Source: an uncultured Eubacteriales bacterium
GTDB lineage: Bacteria > Bacillota > Clostridia > Christensenellales > Aristaeellaceae
Assembly (NCBI GenBank): GCA_902764875.1
Contig: CACWXP010000004.1
Location: 1 to 64,000, forward strand
Reading direction: 5' to 3'
Length of the DNA stretch: 64,000 nucleotides
Below are positions 26,292 to 35,259 of the stretch, in pieces. Positions within the stretch are counted from its first letter, which is position 1. Every line of letters starts with the position of its first letter. Position numbers and translations under genes: made by a program. A model generated the notes under the pieces. The model was not told the DNA's origin. It was given only the letters and a program-made list of their open reading frames with translations, and searched no databases.

Positions 26292-28466
26292 TCACGTTCT
26301 GTGGGCAAGCAGTACAACAACCACGATCACGATACCAATCAGCATCAGCAGGAATCCATAGGATACGCTGCTCATAATGCGCTCCTGTTCCTCCGCCGCT
26401 TCCTGCCGCCGCCTGGCCAGAACATATTCAAAGTCCTGCCGCAGCGGCCGTCCGCGCCAGACGGTGCGGTTCAGAAGACTCGTACACCGGTTCAGGAAGC
26501 ATCCCAGACGATAGGTAAAGGCGTTTCCGACCGGCACCTGCTTTTTGGGCTTTGCCTTGCGGAACAGGCTCCTGTGCATCAGCGACGCCAGCCGTTCCGG
26601 AATTTCGCAGACAAACCGGCTGACCGCGGTAATCCCCGCCGGAACAGCCCGGAGTACGGCAAAGGATTCCGGCAGGCGCATCACAAATACCGTTATCCGG
26701 CCGATACCGTGGGGAATCCACCGGGTCACGGCTTTCGAATCCGGAATACCCATCACAAAGGCGTCGGCTTTTCCCAGAAGGATCGGCAGCCATTTCAGCA
26801 CCGGCCGGTAAACAGCCTCCTCCAGATCCAGCCAGGCGGGCCAGCGGTTCACATAAACCTTCCTCCCGTTTTCCCTGCGCATCAGGAAGCAGCGAACCAC
26901 AACCAGATAAACCGCCGCGCCGATGCCGATGCTGATCAGCGCTCCTTTCAGATTCTCCCATGTAAAATAGAAAATCTCTTTTTCCTCCGGTCCGAAAAAG
27001 GACATGGACCGGGCAGCCAGCGGGCTCATCAGTTCCCGCCCGAAAAGGCCGAGCAGCGGCAGTGCGGCGCAGGAAAGGATCAGCGCCGCGGCGGAAAGGC
27101 GGGTCGCGTATTTCCGTCCGGAAGGTTTCCCGCTGGCCGGGCCTTCCTCCCGGAACAGGCAGATGTACAGTTTTGTCATGTAAGCCACCGTCAGCCCGCC
27201 GGAGATCAGGAACAGAATTTCAAAAGCCTTATACCAGCCCCAGGCGCCGCTTCCCGCTTCCTCCAGCACTTCCATGTACTCCAGAATGCCTTCGTGCAGC
27301 AATGATTTTGAATTGAAGCCCGCCCCCAGCGGCGGAATGCAGGCGATGGACAAAGCCCCCGCCAGGAAAACGATGTGCAGCAAAGGCTTCCCTTTCCCGA
27401 ATCCCCGGATTTTGTTCAGATCCAGTTCTTCCAGGTTCATGAACACCGTACCGGCGCAAAGGAAAAGACATAGCTTGCAAAGAGAATGGTTCACCATATG
27501 CAGCACCGTGCCATAGGCGGCAATGGTGCCGTGATGCCCAAGCAGCAGCGTCAGGGACAGCCCGCACACGATAAATCCGATCTGGCTGACGGAGGAGCAG
27601 GCAAGCGTTCGCTTCAGGTTGACGGAAAACAGTCCCAGAACCGCTCCCAGGAACATGGTGACCGCCCCGAGCACCAGCAGCGCGTTGGCGAAATCCACGT
27701 TTCCGTGATTGATGCGCAGCGCCACCACCGCCATTCCCAGCACGCCGGTCTTGGTCAGCATGCCGGACAGAATGGCCGACGCCGGTGCCGGCGCCACCGG
27801 GTGGGCTTTCGGAAGCCAGATGTGAATGGGGAAAAGCCCCGCCTTTGCGGCAAACCCGAACAGCGTCAGCCAGGAAGCCCAGGAAATTGTGCTCCGCGGG
27901 CCCGCAAAGGCGACGGCCGCCGCCTGCAGTTCGTCATACCGCAGCGTGCCCAGATTCTTCCACAGCAGAAACAGCCCCATCAGCGTCGTCAGGCCGCCGA
28001 TCACCGCTACCGCCAGATAGGTCTGCCCGGCCCGCATGGCCTGCGGTTCCTCTTCCTGAATCACCCAGACATAGCTGGCCAGGGACATCACCTCGAAACA
28101 TACCAGTGTGGAAAACAGATCGTCCGCGTAAAACACGCCCAGCGTCGCCGCCAGCGTCACCAGATTGAAAAACAGATACCGCGGCAGCTGCCGGTCATGC
28201 CGGAAGTATTCCGGTGTCAGAAGGCCCGTCACCAGCCACATAAAAGCGCAAAGCACGGCGTACAGCCCCCGGAAGCCGTCCGCGTGAAAGGAAAGCCCCA
28301 GGCCGCAGATGCCCGGAAGGGAAAGCGAAACCGGATGAAAGCAGATCGCCAGCGTTCCGGCAAATACGGTACACAGCGTTCCGATAAACCCCGGCAGCCG
28401 CCACCGGTCCGGCAGAGCCCGGACTACAAAAGCCGCCATCAAAGGAAGCAGCAGCAGATAAAGCAT
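26292..28466 (-). CDS. Antiporter-like subunit, NuoL/MbhH-like with long C-terminal extension
   Basis: A 724-residue polytopic membrane protein, last gene of the antiporter operon. The core of about 14 helices carries the proton-conducting family marks: AAKAGLFPIHIWLPKAHP with the conserved Lys, and SGMLTKTGVLGM. After residue 510 it has an extension of about 200 residues with amphipathic stretches and a final transmembrane helix (FLLMLIGIVIVVVVLLA). That recalls the lateral helix of NuoL-type subunits. The ATG at 28466 has GGAGGG eight bases upstream; a GTG two codons earlier lacks proper spacing. It is 12 bases behind the preceding D-like gene. Confidence 0.85.
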   Translation of the reverse strand: MLYLLLLPLMAAFVVRALPDRWRLPGFIGTLCTVFAGTLAICFHPVSLSLPGICGLGLSFHADGFRGLYAVLCAFMWLVTGLLTPEYFRHDRQLPRYLFFNLVTLAATLGVFYADDLFSTLVCFEVMSLASYVWVIQEEEPQAMRAGQTYLAVAVIGGLTTLMGLFLLWKNLGTLRYDELQAAAVAFAGPRSTISWASWLTLFGFAAKAGLFPIHIWLPKAHPVAPAPASAILSGMLTKTGVLGMAVVALRINHGNVDFANALLVLGAVTMFLGAVLGLFSVNLKRTLACSSVSQIGFIVCGLSLTLLLGHHGTIAAYGTVLHMVNHSLCKLCLFLCAGTVFMNLEELDLNKIRGFGKGKPLLHIVFLAGALSIACIPPLGAGFNSKSLLHEGILEYMEVLEEAGSGAWGWYKAFEILFLISGGLTVAYMTKLYICLFREEGPASGKPSGRKYATRLSAAALILSCAALPLLGLFGRELMSPLAARSMSFFGPEEKEIFYFTWENLKGALISIGIGAAVYLVVVRCFLMRRENGRKVYVNRWPAWLDLEEAVYRPVLKWLPILLGKADAFVMGIPDSKAVTRWIPHGIGRITVFVMRLPESFAVLRAVPAGITAVSRFVCEIPERLASLMHRSLFRKAKPKKQVPVGNAFTYRLGCFLNRCTSLLNRTVWRGRPLRQDFEYVLARRRQEAAEEQERIMSSVSYGFLLMLIGIVIVVVVLLAHRT

Positions 28467-28478
28467 TTCCACTCCCTC

Positions 28479-29948
28479 CTATCTCACGCCCAGCGCCGTC
28501 TGAAACACCTGCTCCAGACGCGGTCCGGCCAGTCCGGCCGCCAGAATCAGGACCGCCGAAAAAACAAGCAGTGCCACGATGCCCGGGGACCGGTCCCAGC
28601 GTTTTCCCTCCGGATCCCCGGTCTTCCCTTCCAGCGGCCTGAAATACATCAGAAACGCCGGGAACAGCACATAGGCCGCTGTCAGCACGGCGGCAATGAT
28701 CAGCGCGGCCATTCCCAGAATGCCCAGCCAGGAACCCTCCTGGTCTGCGGCCATCATCAGGTTCCATTTGCTCAGAAACCCGCACATCGGCGGAACGCCT
28801 GTCAGAGCAGCCGCCGCAAAGGTATAGGCGGCGCACACTGCCGGCATGCGTCTGCCGAGCCCGCGCAGTTCCTGAATCTCACTTCTTTTCGCGCGGATCA
28901 GAAACAGCCCCGCACACCAGAACAGCAGAATCTTCATCAGGCTGTGGCATACAAGGTGCAGAAAACTTCCTTCCAGTCCATAGGGCGTCATCAACACTGC
29001 GCCGAGCAGCATATAAGAAAGATTGGAAACCGTGGAAAAAGCCAGGCGCTTTTTCAGGTTTCCCTGCCGTATGGCCATGACGGCGGCAAACAGAATCGTG
29101 AAACAGCTCAGGCACACGGCAATGGCCTGCGGAACGGAACCCGCCAGGAACGCCGCACCGAAGGAATAATGGGTCATGCGGATCACCGCGAACGTCCCGG
29201 CATTCACAACGGCAACCGCGTGCAGCAATGCGGTCACCGGCGTGGGGGCAACGCTGACCGCCGGCAGCCAGGCGTACATCGGAAAGACAGCCGCCTTTGT
29301 GCCGAATCCGATAAAGGCCAGCAGGAAAACCCAGCGAAGCATTTCCTCATGCCCGGCCACCCGGGCCATATCCAGCACGCCGCCCGGAGAGAAACCCGCA
29401 GGGGTGTCGTAATGGCTCAGAAACAGCATCCCGACAAAGGCCATCGCCGCGCCGGTAATGGAAAAGTTCACATAAGTCTGTCCCGCCTTCCGGGCGGCCC
29501 GGTCCTTGTTGAAAGCCACCAGCGGAAGCGTCACCATCGTCAGGCATTCATAAAAGGCATACAGCGTGAAAAGATTTCCCGCGAAGGCAATCGCCAGCGC
29601 CACCCCGTAGGACATGGTGTAAAAGCAGAAGAAGCCTTCCGCGTTTCTGCCCTGCATATAAAGATAGGTGTACAGCATGGCCGGTGGCCAGAGCAGCGCC
29701 AGCAGACCCGCGAAGATTTTGCCCGCGCCGTCCAGCCGGAAAACCAGCGTCAGGTCGTCCATCACAGAAAACAGCACCGCGCTGTTTCCGTCTCCCCTGA
29801 AAATCTGAAGCGCGGTCAGCACAGAGGTCGCGGTGATCACCGCAAGCAGAAAGATCTGCTTCAGCCGGCGTGAAAACGGAATCAGCCGGGCGCCCATGCC
29901 TCCGGCAATGGGCAGAAATACCGTTGGAATCATCCACCAGGAAGGCAT
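28479..29948 (-). CDS. Antiporter-like subunit, NuoL/MrpA-like motif
   Basis: A 489-residue membrane protein of the proton-conducting (NuoL/M/N) family. The text GTKAAVFPMYAWLP is followed by SVAPTPVTALLHAVAVVNAG. The last part lacks the TKTG Lys found in the other three large subunits and looks more like NuoL/MrpA (LLHAxxxVxAG). The start is set at 29948 by GGAGGG seven bases upstream; an in-frame ATG 18 bases earlier overlaps the previous gene's stop. It lies in the operon between two other antiporter-like subunits. Confidence 0.85.
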   Translation of the reverse strand: MPSWWMIPTVFLPIAGGMGARLIPFSRRLKQIFLLAVITATSVLTALQIFRGDGNSAVLFSVMDDLTLVFRLDGAGKIFAGLLALLWPPAMLYTYLYMQGRNAEGFFCFYTMSYGVALAIAFAGNLFTLYAFYECLTMVTLPLVAFNKDRAARKAGQTYVNFSITGAAMAFVGMLFLSHYDTPAGFSPGGVLDMARVAGHEEMLRWVFLLAFIGFGTKAAVFPMYAWLPAVSVAPTPVTALLHAVAVVNAGTFAVIRMTHYSFGAAFLAGSVPQAIAVCLSCFTILFAAVMAIRQGNLKKRLAFSTVSNLSYMLLGAVLMTPYGLEGSFLHLVCHSLMKILLFWCAGLFLIRAKRSEIQELRGLGRRMPAVCAAYTFAAAALTGVPPMCGFLSKWNLMMAADQEGSWLGILGMAALIIAAVLTAAYVLFPAFLMYFRPLEGKTGDPEGKRWDRSPGIVALLVFSAVLILAAGLAGPRLEQVFQTALGVR

Positions 29949-29962
29949 GCACGTCCCTCCTT

Positions 29963-31441
29963 TCACAGGATCGCGGCGGCGATGTTACTGAACAGCCGGA
30001 TCAGTCCGCCGGGGAAAATGCCCAGCAAAACACTCAGCAGCATAAAGCATGCCATGGGAACAAGCATCACAGCGCCCGGTTCGCGTCTGGTCAGATCCTC
30101 CGCCGGAAGATCTTTGGGCGGAAAGAACCCATGAATAGCCGGAGACAGCAGATATCCCGCCGTCAGCAGTGCGGAAATGAGCAGCACCGCCGGGCCGAGC
30201 CACGTCAGCCACTGGGGAACGCCGGCCGCCGCCAGGGAACCCTGAGCCAGATACCATTTGGAAACGAAGCCCAGACACGGAGGAATACCGACCAGTCCGA
30301 GGGAAACCACCGTGAAGCAGATCATCACCTTCGGCATTTGTTTTCCGATTCCGTTCAGTTCCTCCACCCGGGTCTTGCCGGTCTGATGGATGATCGCACC
30401 GGCGGACATGAACAGCGTATCCTTAATCAGGCTGTGGGCGCAGACATGCAGCAGCGCGCCCACAACCCCCAGCGGGGTCAGGGTCGCCAGGCCGAACAGC
30501 ACATAGCTCACCTGGGAAACCGAGGAATAGGCCAGGCGTTTTTTCAGCAGTTTTTCCCGGTAGGCCAGCAGCGATCCGGAGAAAACGGTAAAGATCGTCA
30601 GTCCGAGAAAAGCCATCTGAACCCAGGTGCCCCGCAGCGTTTCCGCGCCGATCAGCTCATAAACCACCCGGAAAACACCCAGAACGCCCGTCTTGGTAAT
30701 GATACCGCTCAGCACAGCGGAAGCGGGAGCCGGTGCCACAGGGTGGGCGGTGGGCAGCCAGCCATGCAGCGGGAACATACCTGCTTTCGTCCCAAAGCCA
30801 ACGATCAGCATCATCGCGGCGATCAGCACCGTATTGCGTCCCTCTCCCGCGGTTTCCGGATTCAGCACGCCCTTCGGGGTGAAAGAGAAGGACGTCACAT
30901 AGCCGGACAGCAGAAAGATGCCCAGCAATGCCAGCGAAGCGCCCAGAATGGAATAGATCAGGTACTTGATGCCTGCCGCCACCGCGTCCTTTTCCATGGT
31001 ATGCACCACCAGCGGCACTGTCAGCAGGGCCATCATTTCATAAAACATATAGAAGGTGATGATCGATCCGGACAGGCACAGGGCGGTCAGCACGCCGCTG
31101 GTCATCAGATAGCAGGCATAGTACCGATCCAGATGCCGCTCATGCGCCATGTATTCAAAGGAATAAATACCCACCACAAACCAGACGAAGCTCATCAGCG
31201 CCGCAAAGAATTTGCCGGTATCGTCCGCCTTCAGAAAAACCGGCAGATCCCTGGAAAGGCTGAACAGGCGAAACTCCAGTTCTCCCGAAAGCAGCACGGG
31301 AATCAGCAGCAGGCAGTTGATCCCCAGGCTGCAGGAAACCAGCATTTTCCGCACCGCGGAGCTTGGCCGGCCCGCGGCCACGGCAATGCCGGCAGCCGCC
31401 GGAAACAGCACGGGAATGAGCATGTACCAGGATGAAACCAT
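29963..31441 (-). CDS. Antiporter-like subunit, MrpD-like
   Basis: A 492-residue membrane protein with about 14 helices. The conserved channel residues appear in FGTKAGMFPLHGWLPTAHPV and SGIITKTGVLGV. An acidic position in helix 5 is visible in TFYMFYEMMALL. The start has GGAGGG eight bases upstream, 15 bases after the preceding subunit. With its neighbours it probably forms the ion-translocating row of an Mrp/Mbh-like complex. It is nearly as long as the preceding subunit and shares its motifs, suggesting tandem duplication. Confidence 0.87.
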   Translation of the reverse strand: MVSSWYMLIPVLFPAAAGIAVAAGRPSSAVRKMLVSCSLGINCLLLIPVLLSGELEFRLFSLSRDLPVFLKADDTGKFFAALMSFVWFVVGIYSFEYMAHERHLDRYYACYLMTSGVLTALCLSGSIITFYMFYEMMALLTVPLVVHTMEKDAVAAGIKYLIYSILGASLALLGIFLLSGYVTSFSFTPKGVLNPETAGEGRNTVLIAAMMLIVGFGTKAGMFPLHGWLPTAHPVAPAPASAVLSGIITKTGVLGVFRVVYELIGAETLRGTWVQMAFLGLTIFTVFSGSLLAYREKLLKKRLAYSSVSQVSYVLFGLATLTPLGVVGALLHVCAHSLIKDTLFMSAGAIIHQTGKTRVEELNGIGKQMPKVMICFTVVSLGLVGIPPCLGFVSKWYLAQGSLAAAGVPQWLTWLGPAVLLISALLTAGYLLSPAIHGFFPPKDLPAEDLTRREPGAVMLVPMACFMLLSVLLGIFPGGLIRLFSNIAAAIL

Positions 31442-31456
31442 TGTCAGACCCTCCTA

Positions 31457-32956
31457 TCAGGAAAACATGGAAAGGCCGCTGAGCAGCCCGTTGATGATCC
31501 GCTGGGAAAACAGCCCCAGTCCGGCATTCAGGGCGATAAAACCCGCCAGCGACAGGGCGTAGGCGATGCCAGTCCGAACCCGTTCCTCCCTCCGGGGCTG
31601 ATCCTGCTTCCCCATGGTGTAAAGAGAGATCACCGCACGAAGGAAATACAGCGTATTCAGCCAGGTGGACAGTACCAGGAAGATCAGCACCGGAATCCGA
31701 TGGATCGGATCGATATCAATCACAGCGCGGACAAAATTCACTTTGCTTGGGAAACCTCCCAGGAACGGAAAGCCGACCATGGATATACTGCCGACCGCAA
31801 ACGCCGCGGCGGTCAGCCTCGCCCGGAATCCCGCACCGCGAAGATCCCGCAGGTCGGAAGAGCCCCCTGATGCGCGGATCAGCGCGTCTGTCGTAATGAA
31901 CAGCATGGATTTGCAGGCGGCATGGGCCAGCAGGTGAAACGCCGCGGCCAGCATTCCCGCTCGGCTCCCGAGTCCGATTCCCATGAAGATATAGCCCACC
32001 TGTGCCACCGAGGAATAAGCGATCATCCGCTTCAGATCCTGCTGCAGAATAGCGACGATGCTGCCGATCAGCATGCCGGCCAGTCCGAAAACAAACAGAA
32101 CGTTTTCGATGCCTGTAACCGCGAACAGCTCTGTTCCGAAAACCCTGTAAATGATTTTCATCAGCAGGAAAAGGTAGGCATGGGACACCAGCCCGGACAT
32201 AATCGCCGCGCTGGCCGGGGATGCGGTTCCGTAAGCGTCCGGCACCCAGGAATGGAAGGGAAAAAGCGCGCTTTTGATGCTCAGTCCGACGGTGATCAGT
32301 CCTACCACCACGATCAGCGCCAGCTTGTACTGACCCTCCGCCGCCAGCGCGGCCACCTGCTGCCGGATCGGGGACATCAGCAGGTGCCCCGTCAGATCGT
32401 AGAGCAGCACAATCCCCAGCAGAAACAGTGAGGAAGCCACCATGTTCATGACCATGTACCGGGCCGAAGCCAGAATCGCCCGGCCCTTTCCGTGGGCAGC
32501 GATCAGTCCCGCCGCTGCCAGCGTCATGATCTCCACAAACACATAGGAAGTAAAAAGGTCATTGGTAAAAATCTGTGCCGACAGGGAGGCTGTCATCAGC
32601 AGAATCATGGCGTAATACAGCGGCATCCGTTCCTTCCTCACGTGCTCTTCCAACTTGTGCAGTCCCCCCGCAAGGGAAAGAAGCAGAATCAGCATAAAGA
32701 AGAACAGCGCGATGGCTTCGAACAGCCCTGCCCGGATTTCATTTCCGAACGGTGCCGGATAGTGGCCCATGGGATACGTATAGGATTGGCCGAACGCCCG
32801 GATCTTTATAAGGAAGAAACCCGAAAGCAGCGTTTCGCCTCCAAGCACGGCAAAGCAGAAGGCCCGGGCCCCTTTTCCGCGCAGAACGATCATCACCGCC
32901 GCGGAGAAGAGCGGCAGGATGATGCTGACCAGCGGCAGGGACTGCCACAGTTCCAT
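31457..32956 (-). CDS. mnhD: Na+/H+ antiporter subunit D
   Basis: A 499-residue MrpD/MnhD-type membrane subunit. It directly follows subunit C, the canonical order. Motifs include SIKSALFPFHSWVPDAYGTA with the conserved Lys, and a helix-5 Glu in YVFVEIMTL. The start ATG lies one base after the stop of subunit C, so translation is coupled. It is the D subunit that best fits canonical Mrp operons. Confidence 0.9.
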   Translation of the reverse strand: MELWQSLPLVSIILPLFSAAVMIVLRGKGARAFCFAVLGGETLLSGFFLIKIRAFGQSYTYPMGHYPAPFGNEIRAGLFEAIALFFFMLILLLSLAGGLHKLEEHVRKERMPLYYAMILLMTASLSAQIFTNDLFTSYVFVEIMTLAAAGLIAAHGKGRAILASARYMVMNMVASSLFLLGIVLLYDLTGHLLMSPIRQQVAALAAEGQYKLALIVVVGLITVGLSIKSALFPFHSWVPDAYGTASPASAAIMSGLVSHAYLFLLMKIIYRVFGTELFAVTGIENVLFVFGLAGMLIGSIVAILQQDLKRMIAYSSVAQVGYIFMGIGLGSRAGMLAAAFHLLAHAACKSMLFITTDALIRASGGSSDLRDLRGAGFRARLTAAAFAVGSISMVGFPFLGGFPSKVNFVRAVIDIDPIHRIPVLIFLVLSTWLNTLYFLRAVISLYTMGKQDQPRREERVRTGIAYALSLAGFIALNAGLGLFSQRIINGLLSGLSMFS

Positions 32957-32957
32957 T

Positions 32958-33323
32958 TCACTCTTCCCCCTTCCGTGCCCTGTCGGTAATTTCGTCCAGA
33001 TTCAGCGTGTGATACTTCCTGTAAAGGCGGACCGTCAGTGCCAGCAGCACGGCACTGCTGGCAACGGACACAACAATGCCCGTCAGCACAAGCCCTGCCG
33101 GAATCGGATTGATATAAGCCTCCGCGGATGTCACGCCGTCGGTAACGATCGGAGCTTTTCTGCCGGAAATGTAGCCCTTGGCTGCAAGATACAGAAAAAT
33201 CGCGCTGTCCGTCATCGAAAACCCGATGATCTTTTTAATCATATTCTTGTTCAGCAGGAGCAGCATCAGCCCAATTCCGAAAAGAATCATCGCCGCGATT
33301 TCCGCGTAATTCGTCAGAATCAC
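32958..33323 (-). CDS. mnhC: Na+/H+ antiporter subunit C (NuoK-like)
   Basis: A 121-residue protein with three transmembrane helices, of the MnhC/NuoK family. The text FGIGLMLLLLNKNMIKKIIGF matches the first two helices of MrpC. It starts with GTG immediately after the TGA of the previous gene (TGAGTG), with GGGGGA seven bases upstream. Length is normal for the family. It directly precedes subunit D. Confidence 0.9.
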   Translation of the reverse strand: MILTNYAEIAAMILFGIGLMLLLLNKNMIKKIIGFSMTDSAIFLYLAAKGYISGRKAPIVTDGVTSAEAYINPIPAGLVLTGIVVSVASSAVLLALTVRLYRKYHTLNLDEITDRARKGEE

Positions 33324-34268
33324 TCAGATATCCCCCTTCCGGAACAGCGCGAAAAACGCATACATCGTAAAGCAGACCACCAGGCCCACCGCGATATTCA
33401 GGTATGGAATCAGGCCGGCGGAGAACAGGTTGCCGATCACGCCCGTTGTAAACACGGACGGCAGGTGGTTCGCTCCTGTAAAGAAGGAGTAGGCTTTGGA
33501 CAGAGAATAGAAGGACAACGCCAGCACGCTGACAAAGCGGAACGTCCGGATGGTCAGGAAACGTCCGGAAGCCCCGGAGCCGAAAGCGTTCAGATACAGG
33601 ATCATCGCCGCGCCGATCACGGCGCCGCCGGAGAAACCGCCGCCCGGTGACAGATGTCCGTTCAGAATCACATAGCAGCCGAACATCATGATCATCGGGA
33701 TCAGAACCCGCGCCGCGGTCTGCAGGATTTCGTCCCGGTTCCGGTCTTCCATCCGCTCGTCCGCCTCGATCTCAATCCGTTCCTCCCTGCTTCCTGACCG
33801 CAGCAGCATCAGCACCACGCAGGCTGCCGTAAAAAGCACGTTGCTTTCCCCAAGCGTATCAAAGGCACGGTAGTCCAGAATCATGCCGGTCACCAGGTTA
33901 ACGGAGCCGGTTTCATCCATTCCGTTTTCCACGTATCTCCGCGCCACCTCGTTATGGGCGGGATTCTGTGCGTCCCCGAAGGACGGAAGCTTCGCTGTTG
34001 TCCAGATCAGCAGCATGCTGATCGCCGCTGTCAGCAGCATCGCGATCAGCTGATAAGCGACCGTGGCCACCCGGGTATGCCGTGTTTTCACCCCTTCCGC
34101 CACCGGGGGAAAGGGCGCTGAAGGCGGAACCGGTTCCGGGTCGTGAACAGCCGGCGGCGCGTCCACCTCCCGGATCATGTCCTGATCCAGCCGGTCGTCC
34201 CCCTCCGACAGATACCGGGAAAAGCGGGCATACAGGCTCTGGCCGTTCGGATCAAGTTGTCTGGCCAT
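33324..34268 (-). CDS. MbhE-MnhB fusion subunit
   Basis: A 314-residue membrane protein with two parts. Residues 65-165 resemble MbhE/the end of MrpA (NLVTGMILDYRAFDTLGE). Residues 180-310 resemble MnhB (ILNGHLSPGGGFSGGAVIGA). A cytoplasmic tail of about 60 residues, rich in Asp and Pro, precedes both. In canonical Mrp the first part belongs to MrpA, so here the C-terminal region of MrpA has been moved to the B subunit. The start has AAGGAGGAAG upstream and overlaps the DUF4040 gene by 17 bases. Confidence 0.85.
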   Translation of the reverse strand: MARQLDPNGQSLYARFSRYLSEGDDRLDQDMIREVDAPPAVHDPEPVPPSAPFPPVAEGVKTRHTRVATVAYQLIAMLLTAAISMLLIWTTAKLPSFGDAQNPAHNEVARRYVENGMDETGSVNLVTGMILDYRAFDTLGESNVLFTAACVVLMLLRSGSREERIEIEADERMEDRNRDEILQTAARVLIPMIMMFGCYVILNGHLSPGGGFSGGAVIGAAMILYLNAFGSGASGRFLTIRTFRFVSVLALSFYSLSKAYSFFTGANHLPSVFTTGVIGNLFSAGLIPYLNIAVGLVVCFTMYAFFALFRKGDI

Positions 34269-34542
34269 GCCGCGCTTCCTCCTTCTCCTTTTCGGACTGG
34301 ATCACATGATCCACCTCCCGGATCTTTTTCAGCGTCACAAACAGCAGCAGGCTGTCAATACCGGTTCCCACAGCGGCTTCCGTCACGGAAAGGTCGGGGG
34401 ATTCCAGCAGAATCCAGATCACGCTCAGTGCCAGGCTTTGGGCCATGAAGACAACCGCTGCCGTCAGCAGGTTTCTGGTCAGTGCGACGGACACAGCGCC
34501 GGCCAGGACGAAAATCAGCAGAATCATCATGAGAATCTGCAC
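34252..34542 (-). CDS. DUF4040 (MbhD-like) antiporter subunit
   Basis: A 96-residue protein with three hydrophobic helices, matching the MbhD/DUF4040 segment that is normally part of MrpA (NLLTAAVVFMAQSLALSVIW, then DLSVTEAAVGTGIDSLLLF). A GTG start two bases after the subunit G stop is chosen because GGGGGAG lies five bases upstream. Its 3' end overlaps the next gene by 17 bases. This split arrangement is that of Mbh/Mbs-type complexes. Confidence 0.88.
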   Translation of the reverse strand: MQILMMILLIFVLAGAVSVALTRNLLTAAVVFMAQSLALSVIWILLESPDLSVTEAAVGTGIDSLLLFVTLKKIREVDHVIQSEKEKEEARHGQTT

Positions 34543-34544
34543 AC

Positions 34545-34898
34545 TTACTCCCCCTCTTTCTCCCGGTCAACCATGTGGTCATCTTCCAGCTTCATGTGGC
34601 GTTCCGCGTGTTCTCCTGAGGTAATTTCCAGCTTTGCAATCAGATGCGATGCCACCGGGCTGGTCAGCCACAGCATGATAATCAGCAGCAGCATCTTCAG
34701 GGATACCGCAGCAAATCCCCTGGCCGCCAGGATGCCCAGCAGCATCAGCAGAACGCCCAGCGTATCCATCAGGGCTGCGGCGTGCATCCGGTTCATCACA
34801 TATTTAAACCGGAATAGGCCCAGCACCGCGCTCAGCACCACAAACAGCCCGGCCAGAATCAGTCCGGAAGCCAGAACGCAGCGAATCCAGTCAGCCAT
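34545..34898 (-). CDS. mnhG: Na+/H+ antiporter subunit G
   Basis: A 117-residue MnhG/MbhC-type protein with three transmembrane helices. The typical text RFKYVMNRMHAAALMDTLG is present, as is LTSPVASHLIAK. GGAGGG precedes the ATG, which overlaps the stop of subunit F by eight bases. The charged C-terminal tail (about 30 residues) is cytoplasmic. Confidence 0.92.
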   Translation of the reverse strand: MADWIRCVLASGLILAGLFVVLSAVLGLFRFKYVMNRMHAAALMDTLGVLLMLLGILAARGFAAVSLKMLLLIIMLWLTSPVASHLIAKLEITSGEHAERHMKLEDDHMVDREKEGE

Positions 34899-35259
34899 GC
34901 GTTCCCTCCTCTCCGTCTCCCGCGGAAACAGCCTTACGTTCCCGGGCGTGTCTTTCCTTCCATACTCCCAGATAGATCCTTGTCAGCACGATCACGGCCA
35001 GGAAGGACAGCATCGTATAAATCAGCGCCACGTCCACCAGATAGTCTTCTTTCATCAGCAGGGTCAGGAGGCAGATCATCAGCACCACCGCGGTGCCCAT
35101 CATGTTGATCGCCACCACCCGGTCCGCCAGCGAAGGGCCCCGGACCGCCCGGACCAGGCAGGCCGCCATCACAAGTCCGAGGATCACGAGGGCTCCCTGG
35201 CACACCGCTCCAAGAAAAGGTCCGCAGGCGGAACCGTTCTCAAGCAGGGAATGTGTCAT
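34891..35259 (-). CDS. mnhF: Na+/H+ antiporter subunit F
   Basis: A 122-residue MnhF/MbhB-type protein with three helices. The family text RGPSLADRVVAINMMG is clear and is followed by YLVDVALIYTMLSFLAVIVL. The start used here has GGAGGGGAGGAG upstream and overlaps the end of subunit E by 20 bases. Confidence 0.92.
   Translation of the reverse strand: MTHSLLENGSACGPFLGAVCQGALVILGLVMAACLVRAVRGPSLADRVVAINMMGTAVVLMICLLTLLMKEDYLVDVALIYTMLSFLAVIVLTRIYLGVWKERHARERKAVSAGDGEEGTHG

Noticed and set aside
27486-29873. A plus-strand open frame of 795 codons opposite the antiporter genes
   Set aside because: It is rich in His, Gln and Arg, has no ribosome site and lies antisense to two clear membrane-protein genes. 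It is a shadow of their codon bias.
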